Both the position numbers and the translations under genes were made by a program. Below are positions 42,066 through 50,120 of a stretch of DNA of 52,954 bases, piece after piece. Position 1 is the first letter of the stretch; every line of letters begins with the position of its first letter. The notes under the pieces were generated by a model. It was not told the DNA's origin, did not search any database, and saw only the letters and a program-made list of their open reading frames with translations. Source of the DNA: Mycobacterium arosiense ATCC BAA-1401 = DSM 45069 (GTDB lineage: Bacteria; Actinomycetota; Actinomycetes; Mycobacteriales; Mycobacteriaceae); the NCBI RefSeq assembly GCF_002086125.1, contig NZ_MVHG01000029.1, positions 1 through 52,954 on the forward strand, read 5' to 3'.

Positions 42066-42122
42066 CGAGCGACCGTACACCAAATTTAAGAAAAATAAGA
42101 GTATCTTAAGGTAACATTAAGG
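42066..42122 (-). promoter_or_regulatory. AT-rich promoter region of bioB with imperfect palindrome
   Basis: The stretch is strikingly AT-rich. It contains TATCTTAAGGTA (plus 42103-42114), an almost perfect 12-base palindrome, and neighbouring TTAA words. It lies about 165 bases upstream of the bioB start and between bioB and the PIN toxin. It may be the operator of a biotin or other regulator; the binding protein is not identified. Confidence 0.4.
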
Positions 42123-42136
42123 GGGTGTGGACACGG

Positions 42137-42571
42137 CTAGGTGTCGTCGTAAGGCAGAAGCGTGAACGCTGGGCAGTGGCGAGGTTCCACGTTCCGAAAG
42201 TGCCTTAGGTCGACGGTCGCGACCTGGGTGATTTCGAGGCGTTCAGCAGTCGCAACGACCGATGCGTCCACCGTGCCGAGCGGAAATCCTCGGTACTGGG
42301 CGACCAGTTCGCGGATCCGCGGCCAGTCCTCATCGACGACGGGCTCCACCTGGAAGTCGTCCTCATCGAGGTCGTTGAGGAACTTCTGCTCGGCCACTAC
42401 ACCTAGGTCGCGACACAGAACATGAGTGACTTCCGCGATGACGAGCATGGGCACAATGAAAGGGCCCGAATGGGTTTCGAGAAAATCGAGGAACGTCTCG
42501 TGATGTTTATCGCCGGCGTTGCCGTAGGCGATCAACGGCCCGGCGTCGACGATGACCGCGGTTATTTCCAC
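42137..42571 (-). CDS. PIN-domain ribonuclease toxin (VapC-like)
   Basis: A 144-residue PIN protein with the full acidic active-site set: D9 (VIVDAGPLI), E47 (VIAEVTH), D102 (GTVDASVVATAE) and D121 (ATVDLRHF). Such toxins cleave tRNA or other RNA. It overlaps the 3' end of the large gene upstream by 10 bases. No separate VapB gene precedes it. The last residues of the upstream protein are antitoxin-like, see there. Confidence 0.9.
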   Translation of the reverse strand: MEITAVIVDAGPLIAYGNAGDKHHETFLDFLETHSGPFIVPMLVIAEVTHVLCRDLGVVAEQKFLNDLDEDDFQVEPVVDEDWPRIRELVAQYRGFPLGTVDASVVATAERLEITQVATVDLRHFRNVEPRHCPAFTLLPYDDT

Positions 42572-44061
42572 ACCTCATTGGCCAGGATTTCGTCGACACG
42601 CTCGGAGCTATCACTGCGCGCGCTGCGCCCGGCGGCCGCGGCATGCAAACGCCGCCGGCGCCTCGCCGAGGGCCGCTCAGGATGTGGCGCTAACTGCGAG
42701 GCCGCCTGTTGACCGTTGCCGGTCAAGGTGAGCCAGGGACCCTCGGTCCACGCTGGCCGCCCGCCCTGTTCAACCTCCGCGGTGACTGTGTCCAAAACGG
42801 CGTTGAGGTGTTCCTGTTCGTCGGCCAGCGGCGTCGCGTCGCCGGTGGTCTCGTCTGCGAGGGTGATCAGGCCGTCGGCGGCCAGCGACCGCACCGCCGC
42901 CGCGGCATCAGCCCACGCTTGCTGCCGTGTCGCGAAGGGGCTTTCGTCGACGGCATGCCACAACGCCTGCCGCAGTGACACCGGTTCGGCCAGCGCATCG
43001 ACCAAGACGCGTGTACGCAGCGCCGCATGCACCGCGACGCTGTCGCGCTCAGGCAACGTTTCAGGCCTCTCAGCTTCTGCCGACGCCGCGCTCGCCTCGG
43101 GGTGGTCGATGAAGCCGACCGGTCTGCCTTTCACGGGGCGATGGGAACGCTTCGGTACCGGCTCCCCTGGCGCGAATGTCCGCCGCATCGTGTCGTTGAG
43201 GAAGGGCTGGGCCCGCAGGCGTTCGTCGTCGACGACGAACCGTACCGACGGCAAGTGTGTGTGCATGGCGCCCAGCGTGTAGGTGTGTGTGCCGACGGGC
43301 ACGATTAGCGGCTCAACGATGATCAGTTCGTAGTGCGCCCTGGGGTCGATGGCTGTTCCCGGCGCCAGAGTGAAGGCTTCCCATTCGCCCTCGACTGTGT
43401 CGCCTCCGACTAGGCGGGCAGCGTCTTTGACAGCTCGCGCGTCCCGGCGGCTCACCCTGCTCAAGTCGGGAATCACCACCGGCGTACCCGCGTATGGCTG
43501 CAGGCTCGCCAACGCGCGCAAGTACTCCATCAGCGATTCCGGGAACATTTCGTCCGAAGGCGGGAGCTCCTGGAAGTCGACGAACTCCCCCGACGCCCAG
43601 GACACCTGTAACACGTTCGGCGCCCGAAAGTCCTGAAGTAGCTCGATGCTCGGTAGCGCGTCAACAACTTTGGCCCCTACGATGCCGGCCCGTGTGAAAG
43701 TGAATGTTCCCGTCATCATCGCGGTGTCGCTACGCAGCTCGAACGACAAGAAACCGGACTTATCAGATCCGCGCTGGGTGACAACGGTTTTCGTGCTTTC
43801 AACGGTCACTGAAAGCAGCACGCTCGGGCCTGCGGTGTTATCGGGCCGTCGGACACGGAATTGCGCCTGATGAGCGTTGCGATCATCAGGGTTGAGCCAG
43901 AACGCGTGGCGGGCGCCCGCCATCGTCGTTGTGGCCGCCGGCGTCGAGACGGTCTGCTGTCGACGCACGCTGCTAGCTGGTGGTGCAACCCAACGCTCAT
44001 CGACCGCAGGGACTACCGGAGTCGCCGGCAGTGCCGCGTCAAGCAATGAAGTGGGCGGCAC
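42562..44061 (-). CDS. Large hypothetical protein with an antitoxin-like C-terminal tail
   Basis: A 499-residue protein of unknown function. Most of it is alpha/beta with a Pro/Ala-rich N-terminus. The extreme C-terminus, basic Arg-rich then ARSDSSERVDEILANEVWK, resembles the end of VapB-type antitoxins and overlaps the PIN toxin start by 10 bases. GTG at 44061 has GAGGAG seven bases upstream. It belongs to the operon that starts with T7SS-linked genes at 48.8 kb. Whether the tail neutralises the PIN toxin is an open question. Confidence 0.6.
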   Translation of the reverse strand: MPPTSLLDAALPATPVVPAVDERWVAPPASSVRRQQTVSTPAATTTMAGARHAFWLNPDDRNAHQAQFRVRRPDNTAGPSVLLSVTVESTKTVVTQRGSDKSGFLSFELRSDTAMMTGTFTFTRAGIVGAKVVDALPSIELLQDFRAPNVLQVSWASGEFVDFQELPPSDEMFPESLMEYLRALASLQPYAGTPVVIPDLSRVSRRDARAVKDAARLVGGDTVEGEWEAFTLAPGTAIDPRAHYELIIVEPLIVPVGTHTYTLGAMHTHLPSVRFVVDDERLRAQPFLNDTMRRTFAPGEPVPKRSHRPVKGRPVGFIDHPEASAASAEAERPETLPERDSVAVHAALRTRVLVDALAEPVSLRQALWHAVDESPFATRQQAWADAAAAVRSLAADGLITLADETTGDATPLADEQEHLNAVLDTVTAEVEQGGRPAWTEGPWLTLTGNGQQAASQLAPHPERPSARRRRRLHAAAAGRSARSDSSERVDEILANEVWK

Positions 44062-44135
44062 TCAACGACTCCTCGGCGAATTCAACACTGCCGCAGCAGG
44101 ATCGGCGTGGCATGCAAGGCGAGCGCCGCCTGACG

Positions 44136-44750
44136 TCAAGGCTGAGTGCGGGTCCAACATTCGGGAAGAACCTCCATCCAGCTGTTCGCGTCGACGCCCG
44201 CTAAGCTGCGATCGCGGCCGCGGATCCGCAGCGGATCGGTCTCCTCACGCAATCTGATCCGCTGTTTGAACCAGCTCCTCCAGTCGCACGGCTCGCCGCC
44301 GGCGGCAAGTCCGGCGCGATACCACGCGCCAATGAAGTCTCGGCCGCGCTGCTGGTCGCGCCACCAGCTGCTCTCTCTTGCACGGGCAAGGTTGATCAGC
44401 CCGGTCCGCCCGGCCGCCTCGTAAGCTTCCTCGACGGCCAACCGATCCTCATACCACGTCTCGAGCGCGAGCCGCCAGTCGCCGTTGGCGGCATACGGCT
44501 CCCACGGCCGACAGGGCCAGCCGGCCACCTCCATCGCCACCATCACATCGATGTCGACGTAGGTTTGCATGATGGGAACCGCGGCGACGCGCAGCAAAGC
44601 CGCGTCGACGAGTTGGTCGCGCCAATCAACCTCCAACGCGCCCCGCCGCGACCGATCGAGAATCGATTCCGCGCAGCTGCGGCGCCGTTCGACGTAGGTG
44701 ACGGTTGCCGCCTTCTGCCAACACTCACTGCCGTACTCCACCCGCCACAC
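44136..44750 (-). CDS. Trp/Arg-rich hypothetical protein of the T7SS-linked operon
   Basis: A 204-residue soluble protein with many Trp and Arg (VAGWPCRPWEPYAANGDW, SSWWRDQQRGRDFIGAWY). No family recognised. GTG at 44750 follows the stop of the large secreted protein by eight bases; the longer frame overlaps that gene. The conserved-looking WEPYAANGDWRLALETWYE (19 residues) may mark a domain found in ESX regions, but this is uncertain. Confidence 0.55.
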   Translation of the reverse strand: MWRVEYGSECWQKAATVTYVERRRSCAESILDRSRRGALEVDWRDQLVDAALLRVAAVPIMQTYVDIDVMVAMEVAGWPCRPWEPYAANGDWRLALETWYEDRLAVEEAYEAAGRTGLINLARARESSWWRDQQRGRDFIGAWYRAGLAAGGEPCDWRSWFKQRIRLREETDPLRIRGRDRSLAGVDANSWMEVLPECWTRTQP

Positions 44751-44758
44751 GCCCCTGC

Positions 44759-47179
44759 TCAGGCGACGGCGGCCGCGGGACTCAACGGGGCGCCGGCCAA
44801 CCGCGTCGCATACAACAAGTCCGCACACCCCTCCGCGGTGTCGTAGTGACGCAACGACTCAATTACTTCAGCGGCCCGCACCGTCGCCAAGGACAACGCT
44901 GGCTCTGATCCGCCATGGCCCTGGCCGCCTATGGCCTGTTCGTATTCGATCAGCGCCATGAACCGCTCTTGGCGAACCTGCGCCCATAACTCGTCCCCGA
45001 TCGGTTTGCGTTCCTCGAACAGCCGCATAACCTTCTCGCTCGCAGCCCCGTGCAGGTGACCAGAAAGGGCCGCCATGTGCATGTGCCGGGCCGCGATCTG
45101 CAACCGCTGTTGCTCATCAAAAGCGTTGGCCTGCCGCCACTCCCACGGCATCGCGACTTGGCAGCGATGCACAAAATGCCCGCCTGGGTTGGTGGTCGGC
45201 GAGACGTCGCGAGGGTTGACCTCGACAGCCCGCGCATTGACTTGATGGGTCCAGTCGGTCATCTGCTGCATAGGCAGTGATGAGGCGATCGCCAACACGC
45301 GTGCACCTGGAGCGGCCATCTCTCGGGCTTGGGCGTGACGCACCACCACATCAAGGGGATTGATCCCGCCGACGGCGGCGCTGGCCTCCCACAGCTCGCG
45401 ACCCACGACCGGATCGGTGACCGCTAGCCGCACATCCTGCGGCACCCGTACCCCCAGCGGGATGCTCGAGGGGCCCTCGCTTGTCGCCAGCCACGCCGTA
45501 ACTCCCCCGGTGCGTTCGTAAATCAGCGAGACCGCGTAGTGAGTCTGGATATAGCCCTGGGCCAGGGTCTGGGCCAGCATGGCCTCGATGACGTCATGGC
45601 CGGCGTCCATGGCCTGCTGGAACAACACCTCACCGCTGGCACCGTCGGCACCGATGGCCTGAATACGGGCATGCTGCTGGGGCATCGCCAACGGCGCCAC
45701 CTGCGCCCCATTCGGCGCGCCGCCCGCCGCCGGGGGCGGCCCACTACCCCCTGGCGGACCGCCCGCGGGCGTTGACGGCGTCACAGGCCCGGCCGGCCCC
45801 GTGCTACTCACCGGAGTCACCGGTGTCGCACCCGCGGCGGCCGACGGCATCATCGCCATCGGGGCACCACCAACGCCGGGTGCGGCAGCCGCAGGAGTTG
45901 TTACCGCGGACGAACTGACAGTGGTAGCAGCCGGCACCGCCGCCGCGGCAACATTCTGCGCGACCTGGTGACCCACATTGGCTGCCGCGCCAAGACCATT
46001 CGCGACACCGCTGACCGCTCCAGTCGCCATCCGCGCCGATGTCTCAGCAATACCGGACCCCAAACCCGCCAACCCCGGCGCACGACCGGCCCCCGCGCCC
46101 GCGCCGGTGCCGGTCCCGACTCCAGTGCCCGCGCCGGTAGCGTTGGGGAACTGCCCGGCTTGTGTCCCAGCAGGATTCATCCCACCCGGGTTACCCATAC
46201 CGTTGCCAGCACCTGCCGATCCGGGCGACATCATCGATCCCATCGACGCGGGCGATCCGCCTCCCCCGGCGCCCGACGAGATCGGTTTCATCATCTGTCC
46301 GATCACCGAACTCGGATTGCTACCGCCCGATCCCATCTGCGGAGCAGCCGGTGCCTGCTTCGGGTTAGTCCCGTTCTGATCAGTTCCATCCGGCTTGTGA
46401 AAGGCGGTCTGCTGCACCTGATTCTGCTGCTGGGACTGCGGAGTGTCACCCTTGTTGAACTGGGTTGTATCCGGGCTATCTTTTAGCCCGGTGCCGTTAT
46501 GAACGGACTCGACCTTAGGGCCACCGCCTTGAGGCGCAGGTAGAGCTGGTGCGGCAGGCGCGGGAGCGCCGACGCCGGGGACGCCGCCGGATTCGGGCAG
46601 TGTTGGGTTGCCGTACGGCACCGCCCACTTGCCGACATCGGCCGCCAATGTCGCTATCTTCCCTGCACCCTCGGCATCGCGCGCCTGGGCCAGACCCGCG
46701 GCGCCGGCAACGATTGAAGCGATGTCCGCCTTGAGCTGAGCGTCGATCGCTGCAGCAGCACCCGGGACGGCCGCGGCCGCCTGCTTGGCCTTTTCGGCGG
46801 CCTCGCGTGCGGCTTTGATGTCCTCTTCGGCCTTATTGACGATTTCGACCAAATCGGCCTTCGTGGCATGGATCTCGCCCGAGGCCCACAACGCTCTCTT
46901 GGCGAGGTAACGGTAGCCCTCAATACGATTCTCCAGCGTCGTCTGACGACCGTCGACGAGTCTGCGGGCCGCATCGATAAAGGCGCCCTCCATCGGCGCG
47001 ACGATGCTGCGGATGTCGTGCTGCGTATGGAGTTCAGGGAATAACTTGTTTGCCGCGCCCATGAAGCTCTCCGCATAAGCCGACCACGCGGAGGCCATCT
47101 GCAACGGCCAGGACGTCCCCAAGATCGCCTGCGAGTGCTCAGTAGTAGGTTTTGCGGGATCGCCAGCGCCAGAAGCCAT
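44759..47179 (-). CDS. Large T7SS-associated secreted protein (EspB/Rv3899c-like architecture)
   Basis: An 806-residue protein. The first 200 residues are helical with a WXG-like region and a coiled Ala/Lys/Glu helix. A long low-complexity linker rich in Gly, Ala, Pro, Thr and Gln follows (about 200-500). The C-terminal 300 residues are folded, with YAVSLIYERTGGVTAWLATS and DPVVGRELWEASAAVGG, which recall the DUF5632/DUF5631 pair of the ESX-2-linked Rv3899c. AAAGGA lies five bases before the ATG. It is probably secreted by the element's T7SS. Confidence 0.7.
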   Translation of the reverse strand: MASGAGDPAKPTTEHSQAILGTSWPLQMASAWSAYAESFMGAANKLFPELHTQHDIRSIVAPMEGAFIDAARRLVDGRQTTLENRIEGYRYLAKRALWASGEIHATKADLVEIVNKAEEDIKAAREAAEKAKQAAAAVPGAAAAIDAQLKADIASIVAGAAGLAQARDAEGAGKIATLAADVGKWAVPYGNPTLPESGGVPGVGAPAPAAPALPAPQGGGPKVESVHNGTGLKDSPDTTQFNKGDTPQSQQQNQVQQTAFHKPDGTDQNGTNPKQAPAAPQMGSGGSNPSSVIGQMMKPISSGAGGGGSPASMGSMMSPGSAGAGNGMGNPGGMNPAGTQAGQFPNATGAGTGVGTGTGAGAGAGRAPGLAGLGSGIAETSARMATGAVSGVANGLGAAANVGHQVAQNVAAAAVPAATTVSSSAVTTPAAAAPGVGGAPMAMMPSAAAGATPVTPVSSTGPAGPVTPSTPAGGPPGGSGPPPAAGGAPNGAQVAPLAMPQQHARIQAIGADGASGEVLFQQAMDAGHDVIEAMLAQTLAQGYIQTHYAVSLIYERTGGVTAWLATSEGPSSIPLGVRVPQDVRLAVTDPVVGRELWEASAAVGGINPLDVVVRHAQAREMAAPGARVLAIASSLPMQQMTDWTHQVNARAVEVNPRDVSPTTNPGGHFVHRCQVAMPWEWRQANAFDEQQRLQIAARHMHMAALSGHLHGAASEKVMRLFEERKPIGDELWAQVRQERFMALIEYEQAIGGQGHGGSEPALSLATVRAAEVIESLRHYDTAEGCADLLYATRLAGAPLSPAAAVA

Positions 47180-47194
47180 TCCAGTCCTTTCGGC

Positions 47195-47866
47195 CTAAGG
47201 TGCCAAGCGATTGCACAGAGTGCCAACTTCCTTGGCGGCGGCGTCGGCGATGCCGAACGCGTTGCCATTGGCAGGCGAGCCGGTGGCGATAGCGGTTCCT
47301 AACGTCTGCAGTGCTTTGACTGCGGTGTTTGACGCTTCAAGCAGAACCGGCGTCGTGCCCGGCGCAATCTGTGAGCGCAAGGCATCGCTAGCCTGCTGGT
47401 AAAGGCTGCCAGACTTTTGCAAGGCGGCTGTCCAATCCGGATTGGACTGGATCGCGGGGTCGCCGATCTTGACGTCCTTCGGCAATACCGGCAGTGCATC
47501 GTGCGCCATGTTGGCGTAGTGGTCGGCGGAGTCCCAGCCTTGGTAGCAGGTCTGGTGGTCTGCTTGCGCGCTCGGCAGAGGCGCCGGGGACGCCGGCGCC
47601 GGCGGCTGAACGGTCTTCGTCACGGGCGCGTGCGTCGGCGCGGCGGCCGGCGTGGTGTCGCGGACCTGCATGGTGATCACCGCGGCGATGATCGCGGCCA
47701 CAACCGCGCCCGCCGCTGCTGCGGCGGCGAGTGCGGGCCAGCTCCGCCGCGACCCGCCAGGAGGAGGAGGTGGCGGCGGCCCGGGCGGGGGCGGCCACTT
47801 CCCTGGATCCGGCGGCGGAGGCAGCGGCGGCGGGAAAGCGATGTCGACGGTGTGGTGCTGAGTCAT
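47195..47866 (-). CDS. Pro-rich single-helix membrane protein (extracytoplasmic domain)
   Basis: A 223-residue protein: a cytoplasmic Pro-rich N-terminus, one membrane helix at about 48-70, a Thr/Pro/Ala linker and an extracytoplasmic helical domain with one Cys near each end (HQTCYQ, GTLCNR), likely a disulfide. It is a paralogue of the next gene upstream (shared NPDWTAALQKSG / NPTWKAAVDRAS and QIAPGTTPVL / QIAPGTSPML). ATG 47866 overlaps the upstream stop. Confidence 0.8.
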   Translation of the reverse strand: MTQHHTVDIAFPPPLPPPPDPGKWPPPPGPPPPPPPGGSRRSWPALAAAAAAGAVVAAIIAAVITMQVRDTTPAAAPTHAPVTKTVQPPAPASPAPLPSAQADHQTCYQGWDSADHYANMAHDALPVLPKDVKIGDPAIQSNPDWTAALQKSGSLYQQASDALRSQIAPGTTPVLLEASNTAVKALQTLGTAIATGSPANGNAFGIADAAAKEVGTLCNRLAP

Positions 47867-48462
47867 CGTCCGCACACCCAATCGAGGGAGTCACGGCCGG
47901 CGGTGAACATGTCGACAACTTTTCCTGAGGTGGGGTCGAAGGTCTTGTAGGCCACCGCGAGGGTGCGTAGCGCGCTGACGGTGCTGTCAGCGAACCCAGC
48001 CAGCATTGGGCTGGTGCCGGGCGCGATCTGGCCTGCCAGGGTTTCGGCGGCCTGGCCGTAGAGCTGGCTGGCGCGGTCCACTGCTGCCTTCCAGGTGGGG
48101 TTGGCCTGTACGGCGGGGTCGGTGAACGGCATGTTCTGCGGGATGACGTTGAGGCCCGAGGCCGCGGTGGTGACCAGGTCGTCGGTGATCGCCCACGCTT
48201 GGCAGGTCTTCTTGTCGGCCTCAGCGGCCGGCAGTGGAGCGGTTGGTGCTGGGGGTGCGGCGGTCACGGTGACCGTCGGTGCCTGGGCTGGCGTGCTGTT
48301 ATTGGCCACGCGGGGTGTGGCGGCGATGGTGACCAGTGTGGTGATGACTCCGGCGATGACTGCCCCGACGCCTGCGGCTGCCGCGATCGCCGGCCAGCGG
48401 CGCAGCCGCTGCAGCGGTGGGGGCGGCGGCCACGCGGGTTGGGCCGGTGGGGCGATCGACAT
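47863..48462 (-). CDS. Pro-rich single-helix membrane protein, paralogue of the following gene
   Basis: A 199-residue protein with the same plan: Pro-rich cytoplasmic start, membrane helix at about 25-48 (AGVGAVIAGVITTLVTIA), Ala/Pro/Thr linker, extracytoplasmic helical domain with terminal Cys (KKTCQAW, DWVCGR). Tandem duplication with divergence is the simplest explanation. Similar proteins occur in mycobacterial ESX regions and might form heterodimers on the outer face. Confidence 0.8.
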   Translation of the reverse strand: MSIAPPAQPAWPPPPPLQRLRRWPAIAAAAGVGAVIAGVITTLVTIAATPRVANNSTPAQAPTVTVTAAPPAPTAPLPAAEADKKTCQAWAITDDLVTTAASGLNVIPQNMPFTDPAVQANPTWKAAVDRASQLYGQAAETLAGQIAPGTSPMLAGFADSTVSALRTLAVAYKTFDPTSGKVVDMFTAGRDSLDWVCGR

Positions 48463-48477
48463 GGTGAAAACTCCTGG

Positions 48478-48831
48478 TTAAGTAGCTTTTGGCAGGTTGG
48501 GTCCGCTGCCTGGTTTCATGACCGGCATCGGGAACTGGACCTGGTTGTAGTCCTGGGCGGCGTGCTGATCCTGTTGGGCCAGCACCGGTGGTGACTGGGT
48601 GAGTGCCGCTTGCTGCTTGGTGGCCCACAGCGAGTCTTGGGTGTCCACGTTCGTGCGTACAGCTTCGGTTTTCGCGATCACGCCAACCAATGCTGCGTCG
48701 AGTTTGGATGCGGCGGCAGGCGGTGGCGGGGCGAACGTCGGCGCGGCGCTACCGGTCAGCGTCTGCGTTGCTTTACCGCCCGCAGACGCCAACTCTTGGG
48801 TGTCGATCTGCAGCTTCGATTTGGTCCCCAT
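48478..48831 (-). CDS. EspC-like small T7SS-linked protein, first gene of operon
   Basis: A 117-residue protein: an N-terminal helical part (KLQIDTQELASAGGKATQTL) like that of ESX-1 EspC-type proteins, a Pro/Ala linker and a helical second half. ATG at 48831 follows GACAAT by six bases, consistent with a leaderless start. It is the head of the operon extending to the PIN toxin at 42137. Confidence 0.65.
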   Translation of the reverse strand: MGTKSKLQIDTQELASAGGKATQTLTGSAAPTFAPPPPAAASKLDAALVGVIAKTEAVRTNVDTQDSLWATKQQAALTQSPPVLAQQDQHAAQDYNQVQFPMPVMKPGSGPNLPKAT

Positions 48832-48899
48832 GGGTGCATTGTCCCAGCATCTGCCGACAATGGAAACCGCTTTGAACGCTGACCTGCGCCTTGTCGAGG

Positions 48900-49361
48900 T
48901 CATGGCCACATCCCCAGTTCGGGGAGAAGTTTGTCGGCGGCGTCGATGATCTGTTCGGCGTCAGCGAGCGCATGGTCGGTGTCTGCGGCAGGAAGATCGA
49001 GATCGGTTGTGCTGCGTGGGTATTCGAGCTGGTTACGGATTCTGCGCATTCGGTTGAACGCCCGAAACGATGCGCCGAACTGTGCTTCGGCCGCATCGGC
49101 GACAGCGATGTGGCCCCCTGCAGTCGTCGGACGCAGGCCCTGCTGCACCAGGAGCGCGGTGAGCGCCTGGCGGGTAGCGTCGTAGGCCAGCTCAAAAGCC
49201 CCGATGTGATCTGCAGCGAGGGCGGCGCGTGCACCGGCCAACCGCTGTCGAGCCTGTTGAAGCAGGTAAGCGCCGTTGGCGGCGTCCCCGCTGACCCGCT
49301 CAAGGTGCCCGCGCTCAACCAGCGCAGAGATCTCCGCTCGGCCCGTCTTCCAACCGCTCAT
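48900..49361 (-). CDS. HEPN-like partner of the nucleotidyltransferase
   Basis: A 153-residue helical protein with HEPN character: helices around 30-50, 52-75 and 85-105 and the motif RNQLEYP at 109-115. The HEPN ribonuclease motif is R-x4-6-H; here the His position is occupied by Tyr/Pro, so RNase activity is doubtful or the group is a different HEPN type. ATG at 49361 overlaps the stop of the nucleotidyltransferase gene by ATGA. Confidence 0.75.
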   Translation of the reverse strand: MSGWKTGRAEISALVERGHLERVSGDAANGAYLLQQARQRLAGARAALAADHIGAFELAYDATRQALTALLVQQGLRPTTAGGHIAVADAAEAQFGASFRAFNRMRRIRNQLEYPRSTTDLDLPAADTDHALADAEQIIDAADKLLPELGMWP

Positions 49362-49951
49362 GCTGCGTCCTGTGTGGGAAAGACTTGGACATAGGGTCGC
49401 CGCTGAATCTCGGCAAGTAGAGCCCACTGGCTGGGGTCGGCCCATTGCGCCGGTGTGGCCTGCTCGGGATTGACCGGAATGCCGATGCGCTTCTGGGCGC
49501 GGTCGGCCCCATCAAACAGATCGGTACGCGTGGGTTGGCCGATGACGAGGACATCGATGTCATTGGCCGGCGGCCCGGGCTGCCCGGTGTAGCGCGCGGC
49601 CCAGGACCCGAAGATCAGGACTTGCTCCACAGCGGGGATGGCGCCGAATTCCTCGGCAATGACCGTGTGCGGACCGAAAGTCAGCAGCGCGAGCTGGGTC
49701 AGTGGCGTGTAGGCAGGATGACTGGTGTTGGCGCTGATCAGTCGGTTGCGGCCCTGGCGGCGATCGCGCAACACGTGGGCGGTGACGAGGCGTTCGACCT
49801 CTTGTTGGGCGGTTTGCTTCGAAACGCCAAGTGTGCGCGCGAGGTCGGTGACCGTGTACTCCCGGTCGGGATTGAGCAGCAGCTGCGCCAGGAGTTCGCC
49901 CTGGTGCTGGGACCGAAAGACCGGAAGCAACGCCGGCGCCGCAGTACGCAT
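49358..49951 (-). CDS. Winged-helix plus minimal nucleotidyltransferase (MNT) protein
   Basis: A 197-residue protein. Residues about 18-70 form a MarR/ArsR-type winged helix (YTVTDLARTLGVSKQTAQQE). The second half has the nucleotidyltransferase signature GSWAARYTG at 115-123 and D131-I-D133. Such MNT proteins pair with HEPN proteins as antitoxins and can AMPylate them. The HTH domain suggests autoregulation through the inverted repeat just upstream. Confidence 0.82.
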   Translation of the reverse strand: MRTAAPALLPVFRSQHQGELLAQLLLNPDREYTVTDLARTLGVSKQTAQQEVERLVTAHVLRDRRQGRNRLISANTSHPAYTPLTQLALLTFGPHTVIAEEFGAIPAVEQVLIFGSWAARYTGQPGPPANDIDVLVIGQPTRTDLFDGADRAQKRIGIPVNPEQATPAQWADPSQWALLAEIQRRPYVQVFPTQDAA

Positions 49952-49960
49952 AAACCGATC

Positions 49961-50003
49961 ATATGTCCGGATAAAACCGACAGTCAATATAATATGGACA
50001 TAT
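49961..50003. promoter_or_regulatory. Inverted repeat upstream of the MNT gene
   Basis: ATATGTCC (49961-49968) and GGACATAT (49996-50003) are exact inverted copies separated by 27 bases of AT-rich DNA containing TATAAT-like words. They begin nine bases upstream of the MNT start at 49951 and are a likely operator for its winged helix. Confidence 0.5.
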
Positions 50004-50073
50004 AGCCTAGGGAAAGACGACCTAAAGCCGTAGGCGTCTAGCCCTTCGAAGGGGCGCGTGGAGTGCGCGGTAA

Positions 50074-50120
50074 GTCTCTCTGCGTCTCGTTCAGTCTCGT
50101 TGATAGGTAGGCTGATCAAC
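50074..50120 (+). promoter_or_regulatory. Promoter with GTCTC repeats phased at ten bases
   Basis: GTCTC occurs at 50074, 50084 and 50094, exactly ten bases apart. Nine bases after the last comes TAGGCT (50108-50113), then seven bases and the GTG at 50121. The arrangement matches the promoter of the paralogous regulator at 18743, where AGTCGC words replace AGTCTC. Confidence 0.55.
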
